NCBI GenBank assembly: GCA_963605745.1
Contig: CAVCWT010000002.1
Location: 62,001-126,000 of the forward strand
DNA: 64,000 nt
Direction: 5' to 3'
Origin: CAG-791 sp963605745
GTDB lineage: Bacteria > Bacillota > Clostridia > Lachnospirales > Lachnospiraceae
In this document: positions 7,496-17,400 of the stretch, piece after piece
Layout: each line of letters starts with the position of its first letter
Position numbering within the stretch: position 1 is the first letter of the stretch
Program-made: the position numbers and the translations under genes
Notes under the pieces: generated by a model
Databases searched by the model: none
What the model saw: only the letters and a program-made list of their open reading frames with translations
What the model was told of the DNA's origin: nothing

Positions 7496-10258
7496 TCACA
7501 GCTGCTGCTCGAGGGTTCTCTCTGCTTCTTCCAGAGCCTTAGCAATTCCGGCAGGGTTCTTGCCGCCGGCCTGCGCCATATTGGGACGTCCGCCGCCGCC
7601 ACCGCCGACTTCTTTAGCAATGGCCTTGACGAGATTGCCGGCATGTGCCCCCTTTGCCATTGCTTCATCCGAAGCCATGGCTACCAGATTGACCTTGCCG
7701 TCCTTGTCAGAGATCAGAACAACAACACCCGAGGTCAGCTTGCTTTTTAAGTCATCACCGAGGGTGCGCAGCTCATTCATGTCAACGCCCGGAACATGTG
7801 CACCAATGTAGGAAATTCCCTTGATGTCCTTTACATTGTCCATGACATTGCCCAAAGATGCCTGTGCTTCCTTGGCCTTCAAGGATTCATTTTCAGACTT
7901 CAGGTCCTTGAGCTCCTTCTGCAGTGCGCGGATCCGTTCTGCGATCGTGGAAGGTGTTGCCTTCACCAGATCCGCAGCCTCCATCAGTTCACGTTCCAGA
8001 TTTGCGTAGTAGGCACGGACATTTTCGCCGGTCAATGCCTCAATACGGCGAACGCCTGCTGCAACGCCGTTCTCGGAAAGGATCTTGAACTGTCCGATCT
8101 GGTTGGTGTTCCGGACGTGAGTACCGCCGCAGAGCTCGACCGACCAGTCGCCCATCTTAACAACGCGAACGCTGTCGCCGTATTTTTCGCCGAACAGAGC
8201 CATCGCGCCGGTCTTTTTAGCTTCCTCAAGGCTCATCACCTCGGTTACAACCGGAAGGCTCTCTGCGATCTTCTCGTTTACAAGGTCCTCGACCTTCTGC
8301 AGTTCTTCCTTTGTCATAGCCTGGAAGTGGGAGAAATCGAATCTCGTGCGGTCAGTATCCTGATAAGAGCCCGCCTGCTCAACATGCGTTCCCAGTACCT
8401 CGCGAAGTGCCTTCTGCAGGAGGTGTGTTGCAGAATGGTTACGGCAGGTTGCCAGTCTCGATTTCTCATTGACCTTAAGGGTAACCACATCGCCTTGTTT
8501 GAGCATACCGGAAATCACACGGCCAATGTGTGCGATCTTGCCGCCCGCAACGTGCTCGGCGGATACCACTTCAAAGGCAACAACGCCTTTTCCAAGCGCT
8601 GCCTCTTTGGCAATCTCCTCTTCGGAAGCTTTGATGCCGCTCGCTTCGGAATAAGAAGTAGACAGGTAGATCATGCCCTTGTCGCCGACCTGGCCGCCCA
8701 TGGTGCCGTAGAACGGGGTCTGCTTTGTGATAATGGCGCCGTACTGTCCATCGGACAGAGCCGTTACCACGCTGTCCTCCTCGCCCTCTGCATTCTCTCC
8801 AAGGGACGGAAGTGCTGCCATGGCGATAATCTCCGACTCTGCTGTCAGTCGATCATAGCCGACAAAGGAAGAGGTCAGTGCCGGATCCATCTCTTCATAA
8901 ACAGTCGCTGCAGCGCCCATATAGGTTGCCGCCTTGCCGGAGCGCTCACGATCGGAACGAGCCTGCTCGCGCTGCTGCGTCATGGCCTTGTTAAAGCCAT
9001 CCTCATCAACCGTAAAGCCCTTCTCCTCCAGGATTTCCTTGGTGTTATCGATGGGGAATCCGTAGGTGTCATACAGCTTGAACGCATCCTCGCCGGAGAG
9101 TTCCTTTTTTCCGGAAGATGCCAGTGCATCCTCCATCTGGGTCAGGATCTCCATGCCCTGCTCGTAGGTCTTCTCGAACTTTTCTTCTTCCGCACGAACT
9201 ACGTTCAGGATAAAGTCCTTTTTTTCTGCCAGCTCCGGATAACCATCCTTTGAGCTTTCAATAACATTCATGGCAAGCCGAGGAAGGAACGATCCCTCGA
9301 TTCCCAGCTTTCTGCCGTGACGAACGGCGCGGCGGATGATGCGCCGCAGAACATAGCCTCTTCCATTGTTCGAAGGCATAATACCGTCCGAAATCATAAA
9401 GGTCATGGCTCTTGCATGATCGGTGCAGATACGTACGGACACGTCAGTGTCATAGGTGCCTTCCTTGCCGTACTCAATTCCGCCTGCGAGCTCGCAGATG
9501 AGATCACGCAGCGACTTGAGCGTATCCACATCAAAGATCGATCCAACGTCCTGTACAGCAACAGCCAGTCGCTCCAGGCCCATTCCGGTATCGATATTCT
9601 TTTGAGTCAGATCGGTATAATTGCCGTTTCCGTCATTGTTGAACTGCGTAAAGACAATATTCCAGACTTCCATGAAGCGGTCGCCTTCGCCGCCCATGAC
9701 ATCCTCAGGACCGTTGCCGTATTTTTCACCGCGATCATAATAGATCTCCGAGCAGGGGCCGCAGGGGCCGGAGCCATGCTCCCAGAAATTGTCTGCCTTG
9801 CCGAATTTATAAATACGCTCAGCCGGAATGTGCATGTCATTGAGCCAGATATTGTAAGCCTCATCGTCTCCCTCGTACACAGAAGGATACAGGCGTTCCG
9901 GATCCAGACCAACCCACTCTGTCAGAAACTCCCAGGCCCACGGAATGGCTTCCTTTTTGAAGTAATCACCAAAGGAGAAATTGCCCAGCATTTCAAAATA
10001 GGTGCCGTGGCGAGCCGTCTTGCCGACATTCTCCAGATCACCGGTACGAATGCACTTCTGGCAGGTTGTCACTCTCTTTCTGGGCGGAATCTCCTGGCCG
10101 GTAAACCATGGCTTCATCGGAGCCATTCCGGAGTTAATGATCAAAAGAGATGTGTCATTGTGAGGAACCAGCGAGAAGCTGTTCAGCCGAAGACAACCCT
10201 TCTCTTCAAAGAAGGACAGGAACAGCTCGCGGAGTTCATTAACGCCTTTATACTGCAT
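7496..10258 (-). CDS. alaS: Alanyl-tRNA synthetase
   Basis: AlaRS, 920 residues, charges tRNA-Ala with alanine and clears mischarged serine. The class II catalytic domain is at the N-terminus (NSFSLVPHNDTSLLIINSGMAPMKPWFTG, GNFSFGDYFKKEAI). The editing domain has the zinc ligands NHSATHLL and VELCGGTHVRNTNQIG. The C-terminal DHHA1 domain has the glycine-rich GGGGGGRPNMAQAGG. It is slightly longer than the typical 870-880. An AAGGA site precedes the ATG. glyS lies 94 nt upstream in the same direction, too little room for a T-box leader, so alaS is read from an upstream promoter or through glyS. Confidence 0.97.
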   Translation of the reverse strand: MQYKGVNELRELFLSFFEEKGCLRLNSFSLVPHNDTSLLIINSGMAPMKPWFTGQEIPPRKRVTTCQKCIRTGDLENVGKTARHGTYFEMLGNFSFGDYFKKEAIPWAWEFLTEWVGLDPERLYPSVYEGDDEAYNIWLNDMHIPAERIYKFGKADNFWEHGSGPCGPCSEIYYDRGEKYGNGPEDVMGGEGDRFMEVWNIVFTQFNNDGNGNYTDLTQKNIDTGMGLERLAVAVQDVGSIFDVDTLKSLRDLICELAGGIEYGKEGTYDTDVSVRICTDHARAMTFMISDGIMPSNNGRGYVLRRIIRRAVRHGRKLGIEGSFLPRLAMNVIESSKDGYPELAEKKDFILNVVRAEEEKFEKTYEQGMEILTQMEDALASSGKKELSGEDAFKLYDTYGFPIDNTKEILEEKGFTVDEDGFNKAMTQQREQARSDRERSGKAATYMGAAATVYEEMDPALTSSFVGYDRLTAESEIIAMAALPSLGENAEGEEDSVVTALSDGQYGAIITKQTPFYGTMGGQVGDKGMIYLSTSYSEASGIKASEEEIAKEAALGKGVVAFEVVSAEHVAGGKIAHIGRVISGMLKQGDVVTLKVNEKSRLATCRNHSATHLLQKALREVLGTHVEQAGSYQDTDRTRFDFSHFQAMTKEELQKVEDLVNEKIAESLPVVTEVMSLEEAKKTGAMALFGEKYGDSVRVVKMGDWSVELCGGTHVRNTNQIGQFKILSENGVAAGVRRIEALTGENVRAYYANLERELMEAADLVKATPSTIAERIRALQKELKDLKSENESLKAKEAQASLGNVMDNVKDIKGISYIGAHVPGVDMNELRTLGDDLKSKLTSGVVVLISDKDGKVNLVAMASDEAMAKGAHAGNLVKAIAKEVGGGGGGRPNMAQAGGKNPAGIAKALEEAERTLEQQL

Positions 10259-10352
10259 GTTCTTTTTTCCTTTCCAGTGTAATCAGAAATCACATCCGCT
10301 TGTAGGAACCTCGAGGTTTTCAGCGAAAGTCTCAAGGCAGCCGATCGGATAT

Positions 10353-11744
10353 TCAGAAATCGAATTTATCTTCAAACCAGGTCTTGAGCTCCGCGATCGG
10401 CACACGAACCTGCTCCATCGTATCGCGGTCACGAATGGTAACTGCCTGATCATTTTCCGACTCAAAGTCATAGCAGATGCAGAAAGGTGTTCCAATCTCA
10501 TCCTCACGGCGATACCGCTTTCCGATGGCACCGCGGTCATCGAATTCGCAGTTGTAGCGTTTAGACAGATCTGCAAAAACCTTCTGTGCAGGCTCTGAGA
10601 GCTTTTTGGACAGTGGCAGAACCGCAATCTTAATCGGTGCCAGCGCCGGATGGAAATGCATGACATTACGGACGGTTCCGTCCGCAAGCTCCTCCTCATC
10701 ATAGGCCTCGCACAGGAAAGCCAATGTAACGCGGTCGCATCCCAGTGACGGCTCGATAACGTACGGGATATAGCGCTCGCTCGTCTCATCGTCAAAATAC
10801 GTCAGATCCTCACCGGATGTGTTCTGGTGCTGGGTCAAATCGTAATCGGTACGATCTGCGATGCCCCAGAGCTCGCCCCAATCGCCAAAGGGGAAGGTAT
10901 ACTCGATGTCCGAAGTTGCCTTGGAATAAAAGGCCAGCTCCTCTTTAGCATGATCGCGGAAACGAAGGTGCTCTTCCTTAAGACCAAGGGACAACAGCCA
11001 CTTCCAGGAATACTCTTTCCAGTACTGGAACCACTCCAGATCCGTATCCGGCTTGCAGAAGAATTCCATCTCCATCTGCTCGAACTCACGGGTACGGAAG
11101 GTAAAGTTACCGGGAGTGATCTCATTGCGGAAGGATTTGCCGATCTGGCAGATACCAAACGGCAGATGCTTTCTGGAGGTTCTCTGAACGTTTTTGAAGT
11201 TGACAAAAATGCCCTGGGCCGTCTCGGGTCTAAGATAAATGGTATTCGTGGAATCCTCGGTAACGCCCTGGAAGGTCTTGAACATCAGGTTAAACTGACG
11301 AATATCCGTCCAGTGGAACTGACCGCAGGAAGGGCAGGCAACCTTGAACTTGTTGATAAAGCTCATCATCTCATCATTGGTCCAGCCATCGACAGAGCCG
11401 TCCAGTGTCATGTCATGCTCCTTGGCATAGTCCTCAATGATCTTATCCGCACGAAAACGCTCGCCGCAGGCCTTGCAGTCCATCAGAGGGTCCGAAAAGC
11501 CGGCAAGATGTCCGGAAGCCACCCAGGTCTTGGGATTCATCAGAATTGCACAGTCCACACCAACGTTCGTCGGAGACTCCTGCACGAATTTTTGCCACCA
11601 TGCCTTTTTGACATTGTTCTTGAGCTCCACGCCAAGGTTTCCGTAATCCCAGGTGTTGGAAAGTCCTCCGTAAATCTGTGAGCCGGGATAAATAAAGCCC
11701 CTGGCATTACAGAGTGCCACAATCTTGTCCATTGATTTTTCCAT
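10353..11744 (-). CDS. glyS: Glycyl-tRNA synthetase, single-chain type
   Basis: A 463-residue homodimeric-type GlyRS that charges tRNA-Gly, the version found in Clostridia and eukaryotes, not the alpha2-beta2 GlyQ/GlyS enzyme. Class II motifs are clear: YLRPETAQGIFVNFKNVQ, SFRNEITPGNFTFRTREFEQMEMEFF, and EPSLGCDRVTLAFL. The anticodon-binding domain (APIKIAVLPL to the end) is intact. GAGGAG lies 6 nt before the ATG. The small membrane protein gene is 46 nt upstream and alaS 94 nt downstream, so they look co-transcribed. Confidence 0.97.
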   Translation of the reverse strand: MEKSMDKIVALCNARGFIYPGSQIYGGLSNTWDYGNLGVELKNNVKKAWWQKFVQESPTNVGVDCAILMNPKTWVASGHLAGFSDPLMDCKACGERFRADKIIEDYAKEHDMTLDGSVDGWTNDEMMSFINKFKVACPSCGQFHWTDIRQFNLMFKTFQGVTEDSTNTIYLRPETAQGIFVNFKNVQRTSRKHLPFGICQIGKSFRNEITPGNFTFRTREFEQMEMEFFCKPDTDLEWFQYWKEYSWKWLLSLGLKEEHLRFRDHAKEELAFYSKATSDIEYTFPFGDWGELWGIADRTDYDLTQHQNTSGEDLTYFDDETSERYIPYVIEPSLGCDRVTLAFLCEAYDEEELADGTVRNVMHFHPALAPIKIAVLPLSKKLSEPAQKVFADLSKRYNCEFDDRGAIGKRYRREDEIGTPFCICYDFESENDQAVTIRDRDTMEQVRVPIAELKTWFEDKFDF

Positions 11745-11790
11745 ACTCTTCTCCTCATTAATGTATGCAAGTACTGCAGAATTCTTATTT

Positions 11791-12546
11791 TCACTTCAGA
11801 ATAATAATTGCGGGCGATTCCGCGCTGATCGTGTCAATGGCCGATGCATGCGTTTCATCGGTCACGCCAAGGTTCGGCGTTGCATAGAGAATCCCCTGCG
11901 CCGTCACAACATTTGCCTGCTCTGTCAGAATAATCACCTGGTTCGAATCCAACTGATCCAGCGTTGCCTGATTCAGGATCCGCGAGGAATCTGCCCTGCT
12001 GACAGCAGACATAATGGATTCAAAATCAAATCCCTGCTCTTCTGCCTCCTGTACCGTCCCCGTAAACATGGTCGTATGATTAAAGGACTGGTAGTCATCT
12101 GCAGACTGATAAACCAGAACAACCTCTGCCACTGCGTCCGTCACAGAAAAATCGGTCTGTTTGACAGCTCCCGAACCGGCTGATTCATTATAGGAGGCAA
12201 CCTCCTCCCGAATCATCTTTTTGAGCTCTGCGGAGTCGTAATAATCCTCTTTAAAATCCTCCACCGAAGTCACGCGAACACTGCCGTTTTTGCGAAACTC
12301 TATGGTCGCCGTGTCATAATCCTCCGGGCCAAGTGCCTTCGTCACAGCGCGGACCACACAGATCAAGGCGACTGCAATGGCAATCACTGCAAGAATCACG
12401 GCCAGCTTCTGCGGATTGATCCTTCCGAGATGATAAGTCACGGATCTGTGGACATTTCGTCCTGTATTTTTTTTCTTTTTTTGCGGCTTTCGTTTTCCGG
12501 ATGCCGCAGAAGGTCTTCCCTTCTTTTTGCTCCTGGACTCCTTCAT
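11791..12546 (-). CDS. Single-pass membrane protein of unknown function
   Basis: I do not recognise this 251-residue protein. A very basic N-terminus (RSKKKGRPSAASGKRKPQKKKK) precedes one membrane helix (LAVILAVIAIAVALICVVRAV). An extracellular domain of about 170 residues follows, with mixed alpha/beta character and no clear catalytic motif, ending ISAESPAIIILK. The open frame runs upstream to 12681, but those codons fall in a fold-back repeat, so the ATG at 12546 is preferred. Its ribosome site (AAAGGGGAG) is about 15 nt away, which is poor. It lies between recO and glyS. The charged N-terminus inside and bulk outside suggest a surface or regulatory role, which is only a guess. Confidence 0.65.
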   Translation of the reverse strand: MKESRSKKKGRPSAASGKRKPQKKKKNTGRNVHRSVTYHLGRINPQKLAVILAVIAIAVALICVVRAVTKALGPEDYDTATIEFRKNGSVRVTSVEDFKEDYYDSAELKKMIREEVASYNESAGSGAVKQTDFSVTDAVAEVVLVYQSADDYQSFNHTTMFTGTVQEAEEQGFDFESIMSAVSRADSSRILNQATLDQLDSNQVIILTEQANVVTAQGILYATPNLGVTDETHASAIDTISAESPAIIILK

Positions 12547-12593
12547 CCTGCTGCTGTCAATCTCCCCTTTGCTGATTTGCAAGCGCTTCTTTG

Positions 12594-12721
12594 CTGTTTC
12601 GCACCCATATCTCGATATGGCTGGCCACGGGTCCTTCGGACCCTGGCCACCTGCCGGTTTCAATCGTGAAAAGGAACGCAAGCGCTCCTTTTCACGTTGA
12701 AAACCGGCAGGTGCTAAACAG
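12594..12721 (-). repeat. Composite fold-back repeat between recO and the membrane protein gene
   Basis: Outer arms CTGTTTAGCACC and GGTGCGAAACAG enclose three hairpins. The first is a long one (12651-12710, CTGCCGGTTT...AAACCGGCAG). The second is TGGCCAGGGTCC/GGACCCGTGGCCA (12622-12649). The third is CATATC/GATATG (12606-12619). A second copy with the same order is at 61434-61576. It starts 7 nt after the recO stop. Confidence 0.85.
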
Positions 12722-12728
12722 ATATACT

Positions 12729-13424
12729 TTATACTTTTTTTATATCCTGTGCAACTCCCATCGTTTCCAGGATGTCAAGGCTTTTGAATCTGTGGTGTTC
12801 GAAGGCGTAGTTCATGCACCGTGCCGACAGGTCAGCGAGTTCTTTTCTTGCACTTTCTTCCAGCGTGAAGGTATAGAGTTTTCCAACGGGCTGCTGAATA
12901 ATATGCTGCAGCGCTGCCATCGCGGCCGGCTGGTAGCTTTTGGGATTGGGTTCTCTTAACTCTCCTTCAATCACAACCGTCTTGAGTTCAAAAACCGACC
13001 GGATCAGTCCCATCGGGAATTTTTCCGATTCCAGTGCCCGCAGCGTCTGATAGAGAAGGAGTAAGAGCTGCGCTTCGTCGTTGTTTTCCCTGGTGCAATA
13101 CTCCAGTACTTCGCAAAAATACTGTCCCAGAAGCGACGCCTCGATGTGCGTCCTGAAATAGGAAAAATAATTCTGCGGCGCTGCTTCCGAAAGTGTGTAG
13201 GAATCTCTCCCTGCATAGATGCGAAAGGTGCCGAATACGAACAGATCACTTGCTGCAACCAATGGAGAATTGGGTTTTCTGGCTCCCCTTGCAAACGCAG
13301 AAATCTTGCCGAGCTCTCTTGTCAAAAGAACCACCCGCCTGTCGTACTCTCCGATCGGGGCCACCCCAATCACCATGGCCGTCACTTCGGTATAAGGGTG
13401 TTTGCCCGGATTCTGGCTCATCAC
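12729..13424 (-). CDS. recO: DNA repair protein RecO
   Basis: RecO, about 231 residues, helps load RecA by annealing strands with RecR at single-strand gaps. The N-terminal OB-fold is seen in TAMVIGVAPIGEYDRRVVLLTRELGKISAFARGARKPNS, followed by the helical C-domain. The CxxC zinc-ligand pattern found in many RecO proteins is missing, and the length is at the short end for the family. The start is either GTG at 13424 or ATG at 13421. AAGGAT lies 9 nt from the GTG, and the ATG shares a base with the era stop (TGATG). Translation coupling with era is likely. Confidence 0.9.
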   Translation of the reverse strand: MMSQNPGKHPYTEVTAMVIGVAPIGEYDRRVVLLTRELGKISAFARGARKPNSPLVAASDLFVFGTFRIYAGRDSYTLSEAAPQNYFSYFRTHIEASLLGQYFCEVLEYCTRENNDEAQLLLLLYQTLRALESEKFPMGLIRSVFELKTVVIEGELREPNPKSYQPAAMAALQHIIQQPVGKLYTFTLEESARKELADLSARCMNYAFEHHRFKSLDILETMGVAQDIKKV

Positions 13425-14455
13425 AGTTCTTTATCCTTGTAGCCAAAGGACCGAAGTGCCGCCTGGTCGTCCTTCCAGCCCTTCCGGACCTTTACAAAGA
13501 GCCGCAGGTTTACCTTAGTTCCCACCAGATTCTCAATGTCAATGCGGGCCGATGTCCCGATCTTTTTGAGCATCGTGCCGCCGGCGCCGATGATGATGCC
13601 CTTGTGTCCTTCCCGTTCGCAGATAATATCCGCATCGATGTCGCAGACTGTAGAGCCGTCGATTGCAGCATTTTCCTCTGCTGCGTTCATTCCACTACGG
13701 TCCTTTGCTTCCATCATCTTGCTGCGCTCTGCTGCACGTGTGGATTTCCCTTTTCCTGCCGGCTTTGTCATCTCCTTTTTGCGGAATTTCATGCGATTGA
13801 TCTGCACAGCAATCCCGTGAGGCACCTCTTCGTTGACATAACGCAGAATCTTCTCGCGAATGATCTCTCCTGCGATCTCGCGCTCCGTCTGTGTGGTGAC
13901 CTCTTCCGCATCATAGAAAGGCTCTCCCTCCGGGAGCTTCTCCCAGATGGTCGAACGAAGGTCCTCGACGCCGGTCTTTTGCCGGGAGCTCACAGGAATG
14001 ATGTCTAAGAGGTCCTTCCCTGTTTCCTCCTGCCACGCCTCGGCATACGCTGACACAATCGGAAGGAGTGATGCCTTCTTGACCGAATCCACCTTGGTGA
14101 TGCACAGGATAACCGGCTTGCCGGCTCCTGCCACCTTCTTGAGAATCGCAAGATCCTCCTGCGAAATCTTAGCCTTTGGCTCCACCAGCCATAAAATGAC
14201 ATCCACCTCCTTGAGCGTGGACTCTGCCGCCTTCAGCATATATTCGCCGAGGCGGTCTCTTGCTTCGTTGATCCCCGGTGTGTCCAAAAACACGACCTGC
14301 CCGTTGTCATCGCTGTAAATAGTTCTTATTTTCGTCCTCGTTGTCTGCGGTTTATACGAGGTAATGGCGATTTTCTGACCAATCAGCGTATTCATCAATG
14401 TGGATTTCCCGACATTCGGACGGCCCACAATTGCCGCAAATCCTGCCTTTGCCAT
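13421..14455 (-). CDS. era: GTPase Era, with a KH-domain insertion
   Basis: Era, 344 residues, binds 16S rRNA during small-subunit assembly. The GTPase domain has GRPNVGKS (residues 11-18), a PQTTR switch region, DTPG at 58-61 and TKVD at 120-123. The KH RNA-binding domain has GHKGIIIGAGGTMLKKIG at 283-300. Most Era proteins are about 300 long. Here roughly residues 226-268 (a Lys/Ala/Glu/Met-rich stretch) are inserted between two KH strands, after INRMKFRKK and before VCDIDADIICER. The M16C gene lies 22 nt upstream and recO overlaps downstream. Confidence 0.95.
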   Translation of the reverse strand: MAKAGFAAIVGRPNVGKSTLMNTLIGQKIAITSYKPQTTRTKIRTIYSDDNGQVVFLDTPGINEARDRLGEYMLKAAESTLKEVDVILWLVEPKAKISQEDLAILKKVAGAGKPVILCITKVDSVKKASLLPIVSAYAEAWQEETGKDLLDIIPVSSRQKTGVEDLRSTIWEKLPEGEPFYDAEEVTTQTEREIAGEIIREKILRYVNEEVPHGIAVQINRMKFRKKEMTKPAGKGKSTRAAERSKMMEAKDRSGMNAAEENAAIDGSTVCDIDADIICEREGHKGIIIGAGGTMLKKIGTSARIDIENLVGTKVNLRLFVKVRKGWKDDQAALRSFGYKDKEL

Positions 14456-14477
14456 GGTTCCCTCTGTCTTTTATGCC

Positions 14478-17400
14478 TTACACCAATGCTTCCTGTCTGT
14501 CGAACAATGCTGCATGTTCCTTCAGCTTTGCTGCAGATCCCACCACACACACCGCATCATCCTCCATAAAGGAGGCAACGTATTCACCAAGGTCCTGAAT
14601 GTCCTGCTGCGTGCAGTTCAGAATTTCCAGGCGCTCTCTTTGCAGATCCTCTGCCGTCAGCTCTGCCAAAATGCAGGACTTGGAATATCGTCCCAGCATG
14701 CTGGGCGTGATCGGTCTGTCCAATGCGCTGATGGCTCCGATGACGTATTTGGTCATCGCCTTCTCCTCTGCCTCAAAGCTGCGAATATACTCTGCGGCCT
14801 CCCGGAAGGTTTCCATGGTCTCTTCCAGCTTTGGATCCCGATAGCTGACAAAATAGGCAATGCCGTCTCTTGCAAAGCCGCTCATGCAGCCATAGGCCCC
14901 GCCCAGCATCCGTACCTTTGTCCACAGATAGTCATACCCAAGGATCACCTTCAAGACGCGAAGGCTGCCCTTAAACGGGAGTCCCTTCTTGCCGTAACTG
15001 CCTGCACAGCACACGAACTGAACCTGCCCTGCTGTAGACAATCCTTCTCTGCACAACGGATTGGCTTTTCGCTGCAGCGTCCTTACATGATCCAGAATAT
15101 TCTCTTCTCCTGCTGCTCCTGGCAGCTCCTCATAGATCTTTTTAATCTTGACTTCTGCTGCAGGAACTGCCGATTTTTCTGCCGTAAGATCTCCAAGGAA
15201 CCGGTCTTTTTGGAAAATCACCCGGCACAGCTCCTTCATCTTCTGCACGATCGTTTCCTTTTTCTCTTCGAAATGCTCGCACAGATCATCCAGGAAGCGA
15301 TAGTTCCCAACGCCGGTGAGATCATCCATCACGGCAGCATCCGCAGACAGCATCGCGCTGGCTCGCAGTACCGCCGTCGAATGCCCCGCATTCTGGAGCT
15401 CTGCTTTCATCGAAGCCCGCTCCTCCTCCAGCACCTCCCGCATGCGGCCGGTATCCTCCCACCTGGTCCGGAAGATCAGCTCTCTTGCCAGCTCCAGTGC
15501 CATGTCCAGATTGGAATCCATCGTTTTCACCGAGAGCTCGAACAGAATACGCACCTTCGGCGGACGATGCTTGCTCTTATGGTTCGAAACGCAAGGGCTG
15601 ATGCCGCCGGTTGCAATATTGATCTCATTGTCCAGCTCGCGGTAGGTGTAATTCTCTGTGTCCATTGCGCCCATCAGGATTTTGAAAATTCCTGTATAGC
15701 GCAGCAGCTCCGGGTCCAGATCTGTCACCTCAAAGGACAGATCCAGATAATCGATGCCATGGGTAAAGACCGGATGCGTCAGCAGTGTAAAGCCGTTTTC
15801 TTCCTTCACAATCTCCGTGACCGGCAGCTGAGGCTCTTTTGTAAGGTCTCCCCGCTCCAGCACCGGAATGCTGGCCATGGCTTCCTTCGTATCCGGCTGA
15901 TTCTGCCACGCCCTGAGCGCTCCCTCTGCATCCTTGATGGTCTGGAGCTCTTCTTCCTTCAGTCCGGCTGCGAACTGTGCAAGCCTCTCCTTCTGTTCTT
16001 TTTCCATGCGTTCCGTAAGTCCCTGCTCCGGAACCAAGAGAACCACGCTGCGATGGGTATTGTTCAGCAGATATTCCTGAATCATCTGCTCGAAAAAGCC
16101 TTCCTCTGCCGCTTTCTTCAAACGGTCAAAATACGACCCCAGTTCCAGATTGTCCCAGACCTTGTCCTCGTCATAGAGCCAGGTATCCATGATATCCAAT
16201 CCATAGATCAGACCCTTTGGATAGGCTCCGAAATCCGCCTCCCGGTAATGAAACTCATGATAGTTGATTCCCGCAAGAAGCGCCTTTTTATCAATTCCGT
16301 TCTGAACAAGTCCCTGCAGTGTCTCCACAATGGTCTGTTCGAATTCCTGCTGTTGCTGCGGATTGGCGTATTTAGCCGAGATGCTGTAGTACGGCTCATA
16401 AATTCCCGACTCATACAGGGACTCCACGTTCTGTCCGATTCCCTTACCTCGCAGTGCCTCCTTGACAGGTGCCCCCTCTGCATCGCACAGGACATAATCC
16501 AGAACCTTAAAGGCCAGAATCTTGTAGACATCACCGTGAATCGGAAGCGCTGCATTCCAGGACAGGAAGGTTTTATCCTTCGGATCATCCTCTGTAAGGA
16601 TGCTGTAGACCTTTTTCTTTTCTACCGGTTTATCAAAAGGCTCCTGCGCATGAATGGCAGAATCCACCTCCAGAACATCGTAATCGGAAAGGTAGTGCTG
16701 ATCCAGGAATTCCAGCCGCTCCAGAACATCCATATCCCCGTACAGATAGATATAGGAGTTGGAGGGATGATAGAATTTGCTGTGAAAATCCAGATACTGC
16801 TGATATGTCAGCTCCGGAATCACCGCAGGATCTCCGCCGGACACAATGGAATAAGTGGTATCCGGATACAGCGAAGCCAGTACCGCATCATTCAGCACGT
16901 CATCCGGCGAGGACATCACGCCCTTCATCTCGTTATACACAACACCGTTGATGATGAGCTCCTCTTCGCCATTCCCGGCTGGCTGCGTCGTGTTATTTAG
17001 CATTGCAGAATCGGACGCGTCCTCTTTGCATGTATCCGTCTCCGCGGCTGTCCGAACCTCATAATGCCAGCCCTCCTGCCGGAAGATGTTCTCGTTCGTA
17101 TAAATATTGGGATGAAATACCGCATCCAGATAAATGTGCATCAGGTTGGCAAAGTCCTTCTCGTTGGTGGATGCCACCGGGTACATTGTCTTGTCCGGAT
17201 AGGTCATGGCATTCAGGAAGGTGTTCAAAGAACCCTTGGCAACTTCGATAAAAGGATCCTTGACCGGGAACTCCCGTGAACCGCACAGCACCGTGTGTTC
17301 GATGATGTGGGCCACGCCGGTGGAATCCGTCGGCGGAGTCCGAAAGCCAATAAAGAACACCTTGTTGTTGTCCCCATTCGGCAGCAGAGCGATTCTTGCT

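Noticed and set aside
7796..9253. Plus-strand open frame of 485 codons
   Set aside because: Antisense to alaS, whose motifs are all intact.
10259..11790. T-box leaders before alaS or glyS
   Set aside because: The intergenic gaps of 94 and 46 nt are too small and no T-box sequence is seen.
12547..12681. N-terminal extension of the 12546 gene
   Set aside because: Those codons lie in a fold-back repeat and give an unusual Pro/Gly/Lys-rich start; the internal ATG is better.
14400..17000. Long plus-strand open frame of 866 codons
   Set aside because: It is antisense to the M16C peptidase gene, has no recognisable protein family, and its length follows from the codon usage of the minus-strand gene.
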